The position numbers were made by a program, and so were the translations under genes. Source: Misgurnus anguillicaudatus (taxonomy: Eukaryota; Chordata; Actinopteri; Cypriniformes; Cobitidae). From it: 64,000 nucleotides of DNA. Where the stretch lies: assembly GCF_027580225.2 (NCBI RefSeq), contig NC_073354.2, forward strand, positions 30,338,001 through 30,402,000, written 5' to 3'. Numbering within the stretch: the first letter of the stretch is position 1; each line of letters begins with the position of its first letter. Shown here one piece after another: positions 22,845 through 34,972 of this stretch. A model generated the notes under the pieces. That model saw nothing but the letters and a program-made list of their open reading frames with translations, had not been told where the DNA came from and did no database searches.

Positions 22845-24653
22845 TTAAAGGAAACACCACCGTTTTTCGATATTTTATACTTACCTGAACTTATACAAAT
22901 TAATTCATACTAGGGGTGTAACGGTACATGTATTCGTACTGGACCGTTTCGGTACATGGTTTTCGGCAGGCCGAATGCAATCTTTTGGGTGTGGAACATA
23001 GGTGGAAAAAAATATATTGTGTGCGTTTCCACATGAACATATTAAGTAGCGGAAGTCTCCGCGTTCAACGCAAGTCTTCTGTCAAACATATAACATAATT
23101 CGGGCCCGCAGAAAGATTTTTATTTATTTATTTATTTTGTATATTCGTTTGATTATTGATGTAAACATGTACGGGGCCACTTACGTGTCCCCTCTAAAAG
23201 GGCGTGTTAAACGCGCTGTTTTGTTCTTTGAAAAGTGCGTGAGAGGTTGCACGTCTTTCGTTGCTACGCAATCATGAGACGCGCTTTCTGTGACGACGAG
23301 AATAAGAAATAATGCGTGATCAGATTTTTCATCTGCACCTCACGTCAATCAATCATATCATTGTCACAATGCGATCAGCTGGTCGGGACAGAGAAGAGCT
23401 GTAACCCGGGTTTCCTCAGCTGTTACTCAGCTGCGGAGGGGTTCGTTAGTTTAAGTCACAGTTTACATTGGCGACACAAGCAAAGATTAGGAGAAACGTG
23501 CAAAAGATAAAAGATGGCTATGTATTCAACTCACTAATCTCAATATGAGTGTATAATAAGTATATCATCATGTTGCTTGCTATGCAGTTACACATAGAGC
23601 GGTAATATTATTTTTATGCAGAGATGGTACATAGCCAATTCAATACTGTGAGTTAAACAATCCAAAATAAATCAAAACAGAATTTTTTTTGGTGGCAATA
23701 ATACTTCATAAATGTAAATAAACAACCTGCAGTTTAATGTTTGCATTTCCCCCTTACTGTACCGAAAGCGAACCGAACCGTGGCTTCAAAACCGAGGTAC
23801 GCACCGGACCGCGATTTTGCGTACCGTTACAACCCTAATTCATACCTATCTTTTTTCTCAATGCGTGCACTTCATCTTTGCACAGCGTGTCATGAATGTC
23901 TTAGCATTTAGCCTTGCCCCATTCATTCCTTAGGATCCAAACAGGGATGAATTTAGAAGCCACCAAACAATAAAATGTTTTCTTTAAAGACTGTTACATG
24001 AGTACTTACACGAGTAAGTATAGCACAAAATAAAACGTGGCAATTTTTTAAGTGAATAAAAAATGAGAACTATATTGTATGGCGGAAGAGCACTTAGTTT
24101 GCAGCACTTCGATGTTACTGCGCCAGAGGTCAAAGTGCTGCAAACAACGGCCCTGTCCAAAATGGCACACTTCATGTGGACTTTCGGTCTCGTGGACTTA
24201 AATTGCCTGTGCTCACTTAGTCTACGAGTCCGTAGGATGTCCCATTTGTCATTTTTACACTTTGAAGTGTGCTCATCAGCGCCCCCTTTGCCCCCTTGAT
24301 GCGGTCTCCCGCGAAGCAACGGGCAACTTATCTTCCTATTTCCGGCGTGATGCTCGAGTCTGTCCCAAAACATGACTTCGGTGCACCCACGTGGACTCGC
24401 ATCAAGGGTCCCTAAAGTCTGCACTCTATGATGTCATCAAAGTGTGGACTCTGAAGAGGACCACAAGTCCGGAGTGTGCCATTTGAGACAGGGCCTAAGT
24501 GCTCTTTCGCCATACAATATAGTTCTCATGTTTCATCCACTTAAAATATGTATAAAGTGCACGCATTGAATAAAGATAGGTATGTATTAATTTGTCTAAG
24601 TTGATGTAAGAACATAGTAAAATATTGAAAAACGGTGGTGTTTTTCTCTTTAA
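22845..24653. mobile_element. TTAAAGGAAACACCACCG element split by a hAT insertion
   Basis: Left end TTAAAGGAAACACCACCGTTTTTCGATATTTTA pairs with right end TAAAATATTGAAAAACGGTGGTGTTTTTCTCTTTAA, and inner blocks (ATTAATTCATACCTATC / GATAGGTATGTATTAAT) also pair. Internal arms ATGAGAACTATATTGTATGGCG (24063) and CGCCATACAATATAGTTCTCAT (24508) make a second hairpin. Removing 22911-23837 and one target duplication restores continuity of the left arm. Confidence 0.85.
22911..23837. mobile_element. hAT-type element TAGGGGTGTAACGGTAC with perfect 8-bp target duplication
   Basis: Ends are TAGGGGTGTAACGGTACA and TACCGTTACAACCCTA. The 8-bp target duplication ATTCATAC lies at 22903-22910 and 23838-23845. 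At 927 bp it has no transposase and must depend on one supplied elsewhere. A 64-codon frame at 23316-23510 is not supported as a gene. Confidence 0.93.
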
Positions 24654-25444
24654 ACAATTCCCCTGACTGCCATTCGAGAAGAAAAACAAATTTGGAATAA
24701 AACTGATTTTATAAGCAACAGATGACTTGCTTATATTTTTATATATTAAATTAAAACACAACAAGTATTTTAACATTCAACATTTCACCTTTATTTTGGC
24801 ATTTTGATTTGGATACTGTGGGGCCCAAATAACTTTTCAATTATATTTTCAAGACTTTCCTACAGGATGAGGCGTTGGCGGTGTTGGAACACATCAAACT
24901 TCTCCTCTCAAACACCCCATAAAACATTCAACTCACCTTGGGAATACTGAATATGGAGAAAGACTTGTGGTGTTGACTGGAGGGAGATGGACATTCTTCA
25001 ATGGTCTATATAAAGTCTCTGAGAGGCTCTTTCTCATGGGCCCTGTTGACTCTTAGCATCAACAGAGGGCAGAGTGTGCATGGCCTGAAATCAGCACTTA
25101 ATGTCTGACACAAAGAGTCTTTAGCACAGAGAGCGACTGCATGATCACATAGAAATAACATGACAGTAAAGTTGAAAAATAAACGCATGAATGTGATCCA
25201 TTGAGATTTGTCATAAATCTTAAAGTAAGTATAGATTTCTTATTATGAATAAGAAATATGATTAAATTAATATAACTATACATAATATTTCTTTTCTTAT
25301 AATATAAAGTAAGTCTGCAACGGTGTTGCTCATTGGTCCTTAATCCCTCATGGTCAGTGAGATCGCAGACTTTTTAAGTGGACCTTTGGGGCAAAAAAGC
25401 AACTACTGTAGGAACCAGTGAGTGATCAGTCCACTTTTACCAAG
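24654..25444. other. Unique stretch, no gene
   Basis: AT-rich with short unsupported frames on the minus strand. No repeat termini noticed. Confidence 0.35.
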
Positions 25445-26514
25445 TAGGGGTGCGCGGGGCAAAAACTATTTTTTTTGCCCCGGTATTTTTTTCACGCTGC
25501 CAAAAAACAATCTCCCGCATTTATTGGAAATGTATAATGTTTTCGCAAAGAGTTATTGATGAACTAGTGTTTTGGTGGCATATAAGTAAATATTTTTATT
25601 ATATGTTTTTTCGGTTTATAAGTTGGGTGTATGAGATATCAAATCCAATGTTATGTCATCTTAATCAGTGTCTTGTTGACTAAATCATAGCATCATTTTG
25701 ATATATCTGCAGCTTTTAGCAACTTTTTTGGTGGGCTTGAAAATATTTTGACCCAGCAAGGTTAATTGTAACACTGTGTTACAACTAACCTTTCAGCACT
25801 TACGATATGAAAATGCTAACGTTAGCTTAATTTTTGCCGTTGTTTTAAATAGGCTAGACAATAATGATTGCTGACTGCTTACAAAATAAATGTGCCTGTC
25901 TTATCAAAAATCGTGTATCAAATTTTTTTTGTTTATATATTTAATATTGATTAAATAAGGTCACGTCAAAGATAGAAACCATAATGTAATGACTTGATGC
26001 TCCTTCTCTCAGATTTTGAATTTGAAACTATAGTATGGTTACACTGATAGCAATAGGCTCCGGGGCTTACAGACTGGGTCACATAAAAAAAATGTTTTGT
26101 CATAATTGTGCTGCTTTTTCTCACATATTTAGGCATTTGTATCCATTTATAATTGAACTATTGTTAGAAAAGGGCTGGATGAATAAATACAGTATTATAG
26201 ACAGATATATAAACAATATCCACTTCAAGTATACAGACAAAATAGTATTGTAATATTTGCCTGCAAGTGTTACAACTAACCCCCTGCCTGTTATTTTAAC
26301 CCCACCTATGGGGTAAGATGTAACGTTTGCACTTCTGTCACATATTTTGTGTAATTGTCCAAGAATGGTAAGTACTAGAAAACAAACTTCAAATGTTTAT
26401 TTGTAGCAGATGTGTGTGTTGCTTGTGTAAAAATATAATTAATAAAACTCAAATATTTTTTGAATGATTGAGCCAAAACCAAAAAGCGTTAGGTTGTGCC
26501 CCGCTCTCCCCCTA
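25445..26514. mobile_element. TAGGGGTGCGCGGGGC element, copy 1 (1.07 kb)
   Basis: Left end TAGGGGTGCGCGGGGCA is the imperfect complement of the right end TGCCCCGCTCTCCCCCTA. The interior aligns along its whole length with 48444-49543: shared blocks include GGTTTTTT-AAGTTGGGTGT, TTTTGACCCAGC, GTTGTTTTAAATAGGCTA, AATAAATGTGCCTGTCTT and GATTGAGCCAAAACCAAAAAG. No transposase. Clear target duplications were not found. Confidence 0.82.
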
Positions 26515-28477
26515 AAGTGTGTTTAAGTGCTGCTTTAGACCCCGACTTTGCCCAAAGCATGCATCACAAGGATTTCTTGGCAATTAAAATGACAATTCTT
26601 TTAGTAACAACCATACTTCACACTTTAGTAATGATCTGTCAGCTTTACGGAGTGACCAGTGTATTAACATCAGTATCAGTGTCCTTCAACACAATGTTTA
26701 CTTTATGCTGAACACAGGCATTTCAGAGCTGGATCTCTCTTCCTCTGGCACTCTCTATTGTCATTTTTTGTGGCTTCTAACACTTGTGCGGTCTACTGAG
26801 TAGACAATGCGTTATTTGAGCTATTGTTTGGATCTATTTATAAAGCGAGAGAATGGTGAGAGACAAACAAGACCTCAGGTCCCATAGGTATCGCTGTAAC
26901 CAGTGTTTCCAAAGATGTTGGTGTGCCATAAACCTCTAATTAGGCTTTGGCAACTGGGAATAATGGAATATTGTGTTTGTTTTGACTATTCATCATGAGT
27001 ATCCCCTGACCAAACAACTAATGTTATTTTGTGGTATTACATGGAATCAGGAACATGTTGGACTGGGAAAATTCTTTTATTAATTTTTGGAGACGTATTG
27101 GGTGTACGGCGTGACTAAACTATGGGAACTAGTATCAACTGGTGTGGCAGTATTTTCAAGATTTAAATTGTGCCGTCTGCAAAGTTGAAAATGTTAAACA
27201 TGAACTGTCAAACTTGGTTATACAGTATGAAATAAAAGCAATCCAGACAGCGGTCCCAGCGCAGGAATGGTTTCACGAGCCACCCATTTGTTATTGTAAT
27301 GAAATCAGAATTATTCATTACAAATTACCATTGCAATAGGGCCTTTGGCAAGCTTGCTGTCCATTTCCATATTTAAATCCACCATATAAACCTAAATCTT
27401 AGTGACAGTGCATGACAGAAACGTGTAATTCGGTCACGTTTGATGAAGAAAAGCTTGATTATCCGGGTTCACGGACTACATCGCCGGCTTTCAGGCACGT
27501 ACAAAACCCCGGCCCACTTGCAGAATGAGAGAGGGTGGTTCGTTTTTGGGCACAATGGGCCGAACCTGTCAGCGCTGCTCACAATTATGCAAAATAAACC
27601 AGCTACTTACACGACTCGGCCCTTTATTTGCGTGACCTTAGCGTGTCAGAGCATGCATTGTGACTGCGCAACCCCACACGTTCCAGAGATGCAAGCAGTG
27701 GGGTGCAGGATGCGGACTCTGTTGGCTCTTGCACATTCTTGTGAAGAACGCAGGGGGTGTGGGAAAGACCTTGAGGTTCAACACCCTCCTTGGATCAGCT
27801 GATTCATCCGCGTGCTTAATTTCTGGTACAGTTTCCATTTGTGCTGGGGTCTGCTTCTATCTCGCTGGGTTCAGGGCGATCACAATGCAAACAGTCGCTG
27901 CCGTGACTTCTAAATTGCTTTGATTGTTCTCTTGCAAATGTATGTAGCATCCTAAATAGAACGGCTTTTGTGCGTCGCAATGAGTTTTAAAGACTCGCCA
28001 AAGATGAAGCGGGACCACCACCGCACTAATCAAAATGAATCAAGGGGCCTTTCGAGAAAATGCCCAAGCAAGTCAATGAGAAGGCTTAACCGAGGTCTAT
28101 TTATTTCAGGCTTTCAAAACCGCAATTTATTTATTTCAAAACGCTTTAATATAAACAACCTAGAAAAGAACAAATAGCGGTTTATGCCAATAAATAACCA
28201 CAAAAAAATAATTAAAAGCATATTAAGATCAGTCTGCTCCCGGCATAGCTCTTGTGTTATTTTAATATCATACATCAGAACTCCATTGTTCTGACACTAT
28301 TGATGACAGAGAGAGCACATATCTTCCGGTCTTCAAACAATCGCATCAGGATGATGTAAGCATATTGTCCGGATCCTAAAATGTAGTGAGTGCAGACCAG
28401 TGGGGAAGTGGGGAGGGGGGGATGCAATCGGGTGCAATAGTACAGTTAAGTACAGTGTGAGTATGACCCAAGGTGCT
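26515..28477. other. Unique stretch with a GC-richer island at 27440-27930
   Basis: A plus-strand frame of about 119 codons runs from an ATG at 27443 to 27802, overlapped by other frames on both strands. The predicted peptide is basic, rich in Cys and His, and unlike any family I know. There is no acceptor or donor site that makes it compelling. The island may be conserved non-coding sequence. Confidence 0.3.
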
Positions 28478-28484
28478 TTATAGT

Positions 28485-28745
28485 AGATTTGAAGAGTTTT
28501 GTTGCAAAACGAGATAAATCCATTTTTTAAAATTTTTGTCAAAACATGTTTATGATTATGTTAGCATGTTATTATTTTGATTTATGGTTCTACTTAGCAG
28601 TATTTTTTAAGTTATGAAGGTATACATCAAAACAAACCAACTGCAGTTGCATTGAAATTAATTGGAATGCACAACCAAAAAACACGATTTCTGAACAATT
28701 AAAAAAATGGTGGTTATCTCGTTTTGCAACGAAACTCTTCATTTA
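28485..28745. repeat. Inverted repeat with arms of about 40 bp
   Basis: GAAGAGTTTTGTTGCAAAACGAGATAA (28491) pairs with TTATCTCGTTTTGCAACGAAACTCTTC (28714-28740), continuing through CCATTTTTT / AAAAAAATGG. The 170-bp spacer is AT-rich. Likely a small MITE with degraded edges. Confidence 0.8.
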
Positions 28746-28824
28746 TCAATATACCGGCCAATAGAGCTTAGGCAGTTGACGTCACACAGCCTAAACTCTG
28801 CCCTTTTGGGAAGCAATCCTAGAG

Positions 28825-29124
28825 CAGTGGTTCTCAAACTGGGGGCCGGGGCCCCCAGGGGGGGCCGCGAGATGGTGCCAGGGGGGCCCCAGTTTTATGA
28901 CATTTTATAAAATACATTCATTTATCATGAATTCTGTGTAATTAAACCTAAGAAAATAAGGCTACTAACCAACAGCACTACTTTGTATAATTTCATTTGT
29001 TTTGCTTAATTAAAATGTTAAATTTAAGAACAGTTTTTTGTCATACATTTTCTTTGGGGAGGGGCGCAAAAGAATGCACCTTACACAAGGGGGGCCGCAC
29101 GCGGAAAAAGTTTGAGAACCACTG
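28825..29124. mobile_element. hAT-type MITE CAGTGGTTCTCAAACT with perfect 8-bp target duplication
   Basis: Begins CAGTGGTTCTCAAACTGGGGG and ends AAAGTTTGAGAACCACTG. The target duplication TCCTAGAG lies at 28817-28824 and 29125-29132. It is exactly 300 bp and non-coding. G- and C-rich runs near both ends belong to the terminal structure. Confidence 0.95.
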
Positions 29125-29577
29125 TCCTAGAGGACTTGAGCACTGTAGCATTGGTATCGATAGTGGTTGAACATTTTCAACCAGACGGTTTATACCTTAG
29201 AAACCTTACTATTTCGAAATGTTGTATAAGGGTTTTATGTTTAATAGTAACCCTGAAATGACATGAAAGAGTTTAAAATGTTGAAAATGACTAGGCTGAT
29301 ACACGTTAAATTGTATGTAAGTTTTGGATGTACATATCTATATCTAGTTTTTCAACCTTCATAATATAGTTTCAAGACCCTTGTGATGGCACATTGACTT
29401 AAAATAGGTTGAATGACATGTCCACCATAGCCTGACGGGGTCTGTATTGCTTTTACTTGTACTTTTGAACTTGGGGTTTCGGGTAGTAACCCGAGCACGA
29501 AAAGAACTACAAAAATCTGCTTTACGGCATACGTCACTTCCTCCAATTCAACTATTTATTTTCCTGATGTTTTTGTC

Positions 29578-29769
29578 ATGGCCGAAGCAGCAACTAAGAA
29601 AAAGAAACCCGGGATTTTGTCAGAGGAGACCAGAAAGAAAAAACGGGAGAGTGAAAGAATAAAAAAGGACAAGGATCAATATTGGGCCAGTGTTCGCTCT
29701 CTGGCGTGAACTAAAGGAGGAGGAGGGGTTCCTGATCGATGCTGACTTGGCCGTCATGCTTTTGGACTA
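29578..29769 (+). pseudogene. Decayed first exon of a transposon-derived gene
   Basis: An ATG at 29578 opens 43 lysine-rich codons (MAEAATKKKK..., then many Arg, Lys and Glu) closed by TGA at 29707-29709. From about 29699 a neighbouring frame continues as LWRELKEEEGFLIDADLAVM and LLD, ending at a consensus splice donor GTAAGT at 29770-29775. From memory, a basic leader followed by a W-RE-L---GF--DAELA-FLLD motif is common in repeated teleost genes that look transposon-derived; I could not confirm this here. The frame change between the halves and the lack of a compatible downstream exon (joining to the AG at 29839 would create a stop) suggest a dead copy. It could also be an unrecognised real exon with an assembly error. 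Confidence 0.5.
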
Positions 29770-29839
29770 GTAAGTAACGTTATATTGCTTGCATATACAA
29801 GTCCTGTCTGGCGCCCGAATACTAATTATTGTTTTTTAG

Positions 29840-30022
29840 AACGTGAATTTTGCTGGAGGGTACTTGGGGAGTGTAGAGAGAGACTTATATCACGTGACAC
29901 TGTGGTGCCCGTGGATACCTCATGGACCTACGACACAGGTGATCCAGGTTTGATTTCCCTTTAAGGCAATATTGTTTTTTTTATATAAACTTTAACCAAG
30001 CGACCACCGTTACAACTGGCTT
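29840..30022. other. Short unique stretch after the decayed exon
   Basis: A TTATTGTTTTTTAG acceptor-like sequence ends at 29839, but the following frame is not obviously coding. Nothing else noted. Confidence 0.3.
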
Positions 30023-30199
30023 CACTGGAAAAAATGATTCATTCAATTTACTCAATTTTTTTAAGGTAAATTTAAACAAAAAAGACTAGTAAAGTAAAAT
30101 GCAATAAAAAATGTTTGTTTAAATGTAGCTTAAATAAATTGATTGCAACCACTTACCTTAAAAAATTTGAGTTAATTTGAATGAATCATTTTTTCAGTG
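30023..30199. mobile_element. CACTGAAAAAA-type MITE, copy 3 (best preserved)
   Basis: Ends CACTGGAAAAAATGATTCATTCAA and TTGAATGAATCATTTTTTCAGTG are a nearly perfect inverted pair of 23 bp, and the family core AAATGTAGCTTAAATAAATTGATTG is intact. Confidence 0.88.
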
Positions 30200-30763
30200 A
30201 TTTAAACGTGAGCTACGCAATCTTTTGCGTAATAAAACCCATGAAATTATATTCATATGACATGCTGGAAGGCACACTTTGTGACCTAAAGAGTTGTCTT
30301 CTTTTCCTTTGCGACAGTGCTGCTGCGCTTGTGGCCTCTAGGGGCGCTAGAAGTGAAAAATACATGTCTAGCACCCCCTAGTGGCCAAAAAGTTCCATGG
30401 AGTGCCTTTAAAGTGCGCAGTGAGCGCTTTTGCCATGAAACTCCTGCCGGCGCTATTCATTTTATAATCGCTCCTGGCTGTCCTTGCCTACCAGTATGGT
30501 GGTGTAAACAGAATGGGTCACGTGACATCCGACCTCTATAATCGGTATCGGTCAATCACTGCAATTTTTTACACAATTATTAGATGAATGAACGTTTTAG
30601 CAAATTTAATCTTATTTAAATAATTTATTTAATGCAAGTAAATATAACCACCAACTATCTGTATCGGCAGATATCAGTCTGAACAATCGGCTATTGGTAT
30701 CTGTGCATCTCTATTTTATCGTGGAAAAAATTATACAAATTATAAAAAAGTTGCTGCAAACTA
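30200..30763. other. Mixed unique and decayed repeat sequence
   Basis: The part 30532-30715 contains ATCGGTATCGG, TATCGGCAGATATCAG and ends TATCTGTGCATCTCTA, which resembles one end of a teleost hAT family with TAGAGATGCACCGAT termini. GGCCTCTAGGGGCGC and GCACCCCCTAGTGGCC near 30332-30386 resemble CTCF-type motifs in opposite orientations. Confidence 0.4.
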
Positions 30764-32284
30764 TGTGCTCTTCCGCCATACAATATACTATAGTTCGCAT
30801 TTTTATCTGCTTAACAAATCTCCACGTTTTATTTTGTGCCACCATATTTACTCAGTCTTTAAATAGGGAAAACATGGAAGTGTTTGGTGGCTTCTTAATT
30901 CATCCCTGTTTGGATCCTAAGGAATGAATGGGGCTAGGCTATATGCTAACACAGTGATTCCCAACCGGGGGTACGCGTACCCCAGGGGGTACGTGAAGAG
31001 TTTCTAGGGGGTACGCGAAAAGATTTAGATTTTGCTTTGATCTCATTTACTTTTAATAAAATGTCTTTCGTTTGTCCAGTCATTGATAAGATAGATTTTT
31101 GTGAGGAAAGCATTGTAAAAAGGACAATGTAATTTTAATCTTATTAATATTATTACCCGTCGTGAGTAAATGCGCTGCATGCTCCAAAACGCAATAGCGA
31201 TGTCCAACTCAAGAACGATTTGCGTGTGATTTACTACAAAAGCGCAAATAAAATACACAGGCACAATAATGACATAAGCACATTTCCATAATGACCACTG
31301 CAATCTACTAAGAGCAGCGCAAATTAGTACAGAGACCACGGCAGGACATCGCAATGAAAATGCGGACGGCGGAGTGTGAAATTCCAGCTAAATAAAAGCA
31401 CACTAGAAGAATCGGAGGAGCCGGGCGGACGACAGATGAAGGGTAAAAGAAGTTTTGAAAAACCTGATTTGACTTCTCCTCGTGACTTCTCCTCTTTTCT
31501 CAAGCAAATAAAACATAGCATTTGGCAAAACTACATATATTTTTTTTAAAAAGTATGTTCCTCTGGCAAAATTTAATACTCTCCTCCCATTAATGTTGCT
31601 TCTAAAAGGAAAACATGTTCAAATGCATATGCAATAAGGTCGCAAAATAACACATTTTCAGAGCTAAATATCTACTGCGTGTCTTTAGTAAGTTCAGTCT
31701 TTATTTAACGCCAAAATGATGGTTTGCGCAAGCTGTTAGTAAATCTGGCCCTTAAAGGGGTCATATGATGATTTTTTTTATTTGTAAAATAAGTCTTTGG
31801 CGTTCCCAGAGTCCGTATGTGAAGTTTTATCTTAAAACACCCTACAGATAGTTAATTATAGCATGTCAAAATTGCCATTTTATAGGCCTGAGCAAAAATG
31901 TGCCGTTTTTGGGTGTGTCTTTTAAAATGCAAATGAGCTGATAAAATGCAAACACTGATCACAATGATAGTGGTTTGTTGAAATAAACATGCTACATCAG
32001 TCTGTGATTTTTACTTTAATGTTTAAAATGAATGAATTAATTAATATTACTAATTATTTGTCTTTAAAACACAACTTGGGTTTAGTTTCGATGAAGGGGT
32101 ACTTGAGCCTTACTGATAGGGCTGTGGGGGTACTTAGGGATAAAAAGGTTGGGAACCACTGTGCTAACACATTCACGACGTGCTGTACAAAGATTAAGTG
32201 CACACATTGAAAAAAGATAGGTATGTATTAATTCATCTAAGTTAAGGTAAGAACATAGTAAAATATTGAAACATTTTCCTTTAA
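30764..32284 (-). mobile_element. TTAAAGGAAAC-family element, reverse partial copy, split by a hAT
   Basis: Aligns in reverse with the left half of 22845-24653: CGCCATACAATATA, GTGTTTGGTGGCTTCT, GATCCTAAGGAATGAATGGGG, GATAGGTATGTATTAATT and the terminal TTCCTTTAA. Interrupted at 30951 by the next element. The other terminus is missing. Confidence 0.8.
30952..32161. mobile_element. hAT-type element CAGTGATTCCCAACC with perfect 8-bp target duplication
   Basis: Starts CAGTGATTCCCAACCGGGGG and ends AAAAGGTTGGGAACCACTG. TGCTAACA lies on both sides (30944-30951 and 32162-32169). Near the left end GGGGGTACGCG and CCCCAGGGGGTACG motifs recur. The 1210-bp interior has no transposase and contains other repeats: the 4831-5449 type (about 31283-31755) and half of a TTAAAGGGG element (31754-31985). 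Confidence 0.94.
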
Positions 32285-32429
32285 AATTTTATTTGGAGAT
32301 TGGAATTGCTGTAAAGAACATGTATGTAATTTACAGTTTTTATTTATTAAATATAATTAAACTATATTCTTTAATTAAATTTTCTAAAAAAAATGAACAA
32401 GTTATATCAGCTGCAGGAAAACATCTGTT

Positions 32430-32574
32430 CATTGAAAAAAATGATTCATTCAATTTACTACATTTTTAAATATTTAAACAAAAGTTTTTTTTGTTTAAAT
32501 GTAGCTTAAATAAATTGATTGCAACCACTTACCTTAAACAAATTTAGTAAATTGAAAAATCTTTTTTTTTAGTG
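32430..32574. mobile_element. CACTGAAAAAA-type MITE, copy 4
   Basis: Reads CATTGAAAAAAATGATTCATTCAATTTAC at the left, the family core in the middle and AATTGAAAAATC-TTTTTTTAGTG at the right. Slightly decayed at both ends. Confidence 0.8.
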
Positions 32575-33184
32575 TACATGGATCATGTAAGATCAAAATT
32601 ACACCCCCACAAAATCTATAGATTCTATTTTCGAGATATTTAATGCACCTGCACATTAACTCATGCTAAATGAAACGTTATTAATCACAAAGATTGCCTA
32701 TTGCATGTAAATTGTGTGCTAACTACTAAATCCCTAATGACATGGCAAAGGTGACCATATGCTCCCACCACCTGTTTAATATTTAACAGTGGGAAACAAA
32801 AGTTTGAGGAAGCCCCATGGTATCAGCAGTGACTGTGTTACCATGGTAACGGGACTGTTGGTGCTTGTTGGATGGAGCGAGCGGCACGTCTAACACAACA
32901 CAATTAGACCGACTGGCAGCAGAGGAGCGAGCTAATGCTGATTGTAATTATGTGTTGATCTCATGGTCTCCTCTTCTGTCAACAGGCTTGTTTTAAAAAC
33001 AGATATCCGTTAACATTGTTTTCACACAGAGTTTCCGAACTAGACTGTGGTGATGATGTTACGCTGGAGGTTGCACTTGGGCACAAGGCAATGACGGTCA
33101 TTACAGGACTAATTATTCAATTTACACACCCATGTTTTACAGTAGTGATTAAGTCATAGTTATTTTCGTTGGATTTAGTGTATG
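32575..33184. other. Unique stretch, no gene
   Basis: A non-repetitive, moderately GC-rich part at about 32740-33000 could be conserved non-coding sequence; no open frame of note. Confidence 0.35.
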
Positions 33185-33495
33185 TTAAAGGGATAGTTCA
33201 CCCAAATATGAAAATGATCTTAAGTTGTTACAAACCTGTATAAACATTTTTGTTCTGCTGAAAACAAAGGCAGATATTTTGAGAAATTTTTGTAACCAAA
33301 CAGTTTTTGAACACCACTCCATATTATTATTTATTCCTACTATGGAAGTCAGTAAGTGGTGCTCCTGCTACCTACTTGATTACAAATATCTTCCATTGTG
33401 TTCAGCAGAACAAATAAATGTTTACAGGTTTGTAACTACTTTTGGGTAGGTAAATAATAACAACATTTTTATTTTTGGGTGAACCATTCCTTTAA
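33185..33495. mobile_element. TTAAAGGGATAGTTCACCC MITE
   Basis: Left end TTAAAGGGATAGTTCACCCAAATATGAAAAT, right end ATTTTTGGGTGAACCATTCCTTTAA. Internal arms AACATTTTTGTTCTGCTGAA and TTCAGCAGAACAAATAAATGTT also pair. This is a very abundant family in cyprinid genomes, which supports the assignment of the host. A one-armed fragment is at about 55200-55394. Confidence 0.92.
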
Positions 33496-33883
33496 AAATC
33501 TACTAAAAGCTATATCAATAAAATAAAGGTATGTTGTGCCAGCCTGGTCCCAATGTTAATATTTCGCATTAATACGTAACTTTCAAAAAGACAAAACATA
33601 TTTTGTAGAACATTTAAATAGATGCTTAGACGTATTTGCAACATTTAATCGTAGCATTATTACGTTTTTACTGCTACAAAATGTAAAACGTACACATCTT
33701 TAATATCATAAAGATTGCTGTATAATTTCCCTAATAACCATTTTATCGATAATGTAACCCCCCAAACCTTAGCCTAAAACCAAAAAATTTAAAATATAAT
33801 CCATATAAAATGCAACGTAATTGAAAGACGTAATGTTACAATTTTTTTGTTATAATAAAAACAATGCAGCATTTAAAGATATT
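33496..33883. other. AT-rich stretch, nothing identified
   Basis: No coding or repeat signature visible. Confidence 0.35.
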
Positions 33884-34320
33884 TTAAAGGGGACATTTCA
33901 AAAGGCTTTTTTTAAGATGGCAAATAAATCTTTGGTGTTTTCAGAGTTCGTTAGTGAAGTTTTAGCTTAAAATACCATATAGATAATTTATTATAGCATT
34001 TTTAAATTGCCACTTTGTAGGTGTGAGCAAAAATTTGCTTTTTTGTGTCCTTTTAAATGCAAATGAGCTGATCTCTGTACTAAATGGCAGTGTCGTGGTT
34101 GGATAGTGCAGATTAAGGGGCGGTATTATCCCCTTTTGACATCACAAAGGGAGCCAAATTTCATTGACCTATTTTTTCACATGCTTGCTGAGAATGGTTT
34201 ACCAAAACTAAGTTAATGGGTTGATTTTTTATGTTTTCTTAGGTTGATAGAAGCACTGGAGACCCAATTACAGCACGTTAACATGGAAAAAGTCAGATTT
34301 TCATGATATGTCCCCTTTAA
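33884..34320. mobile_element. TTAAAGGGGACAT MITE
   Basis: Left end TTAAAGGGGACATTTCAAAAGG, right end TTTCATGATATGTCCCCTTTAA. The left interior (CTTTGGTGTTTTCAGAGT, GTGAGCAAAAATTTGC, TTAAATGCAAATGAGCTGAT) is also present at 31754-31985 within the hAT at 30952-32161. Confidence 0.85.
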
Positions 34321-34972
34321 GACACTAATACAGTCCTACTCAAAACAGTTTTTTAAAATAATGTACTGTTGGAAATAAAAAGCATAACAGAGAGAAAAGT
34401 GTAATCACAATAATTTATTCATTTCAAATTTTCAAAAGCAGTACCGAAAGTAGTTAAAATGGCGATGTGCTGCAGCCGCAGTCGATGTATTAAAGTTATT
34501 AATCTACTAAAACGTTAATCTGGTTTTTCTCTGTGAAGGCGTGCATTTCAAATTCAAAAGTACATTGACTGAAAGACAGCAATGTCGCAAATCTTTAATG
34601 TAGCACGCAAGAGCCAATGAGAGTTTGATATCAATGGCATAAAGCAATGTGTCAAATGTGACAAAACTTCTTGAGATGCAATATTTGAATATGAATTTAT
34701 AAAGAACGGGAGATTTTACGTTTACAGTCGCTGCTGAGAACTGGAATCAAGATTGCTGGATAAAGGGCTAAATTTGGATATTAAAAATGCGATTGTGAGG
34801 AACATATGTGAATTACAGCCTATTAATAAAATTACCATCTTTTGTGAATTCATGTCGTGTTTTGGTGTAATTATTGTTGCATAGGAGAAAACGCCTTTTG
34901 TGTTTCATAGGAAAATAACTAAATATAGCAAAATGGTTAAATGATTACAAAAATGTTATTCATTTTAGGAGT
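34321..34972. other. Unique AT-rich stretch, no gene
   Basis: No open frame or repeat end stands out. Confidence 0.35.
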
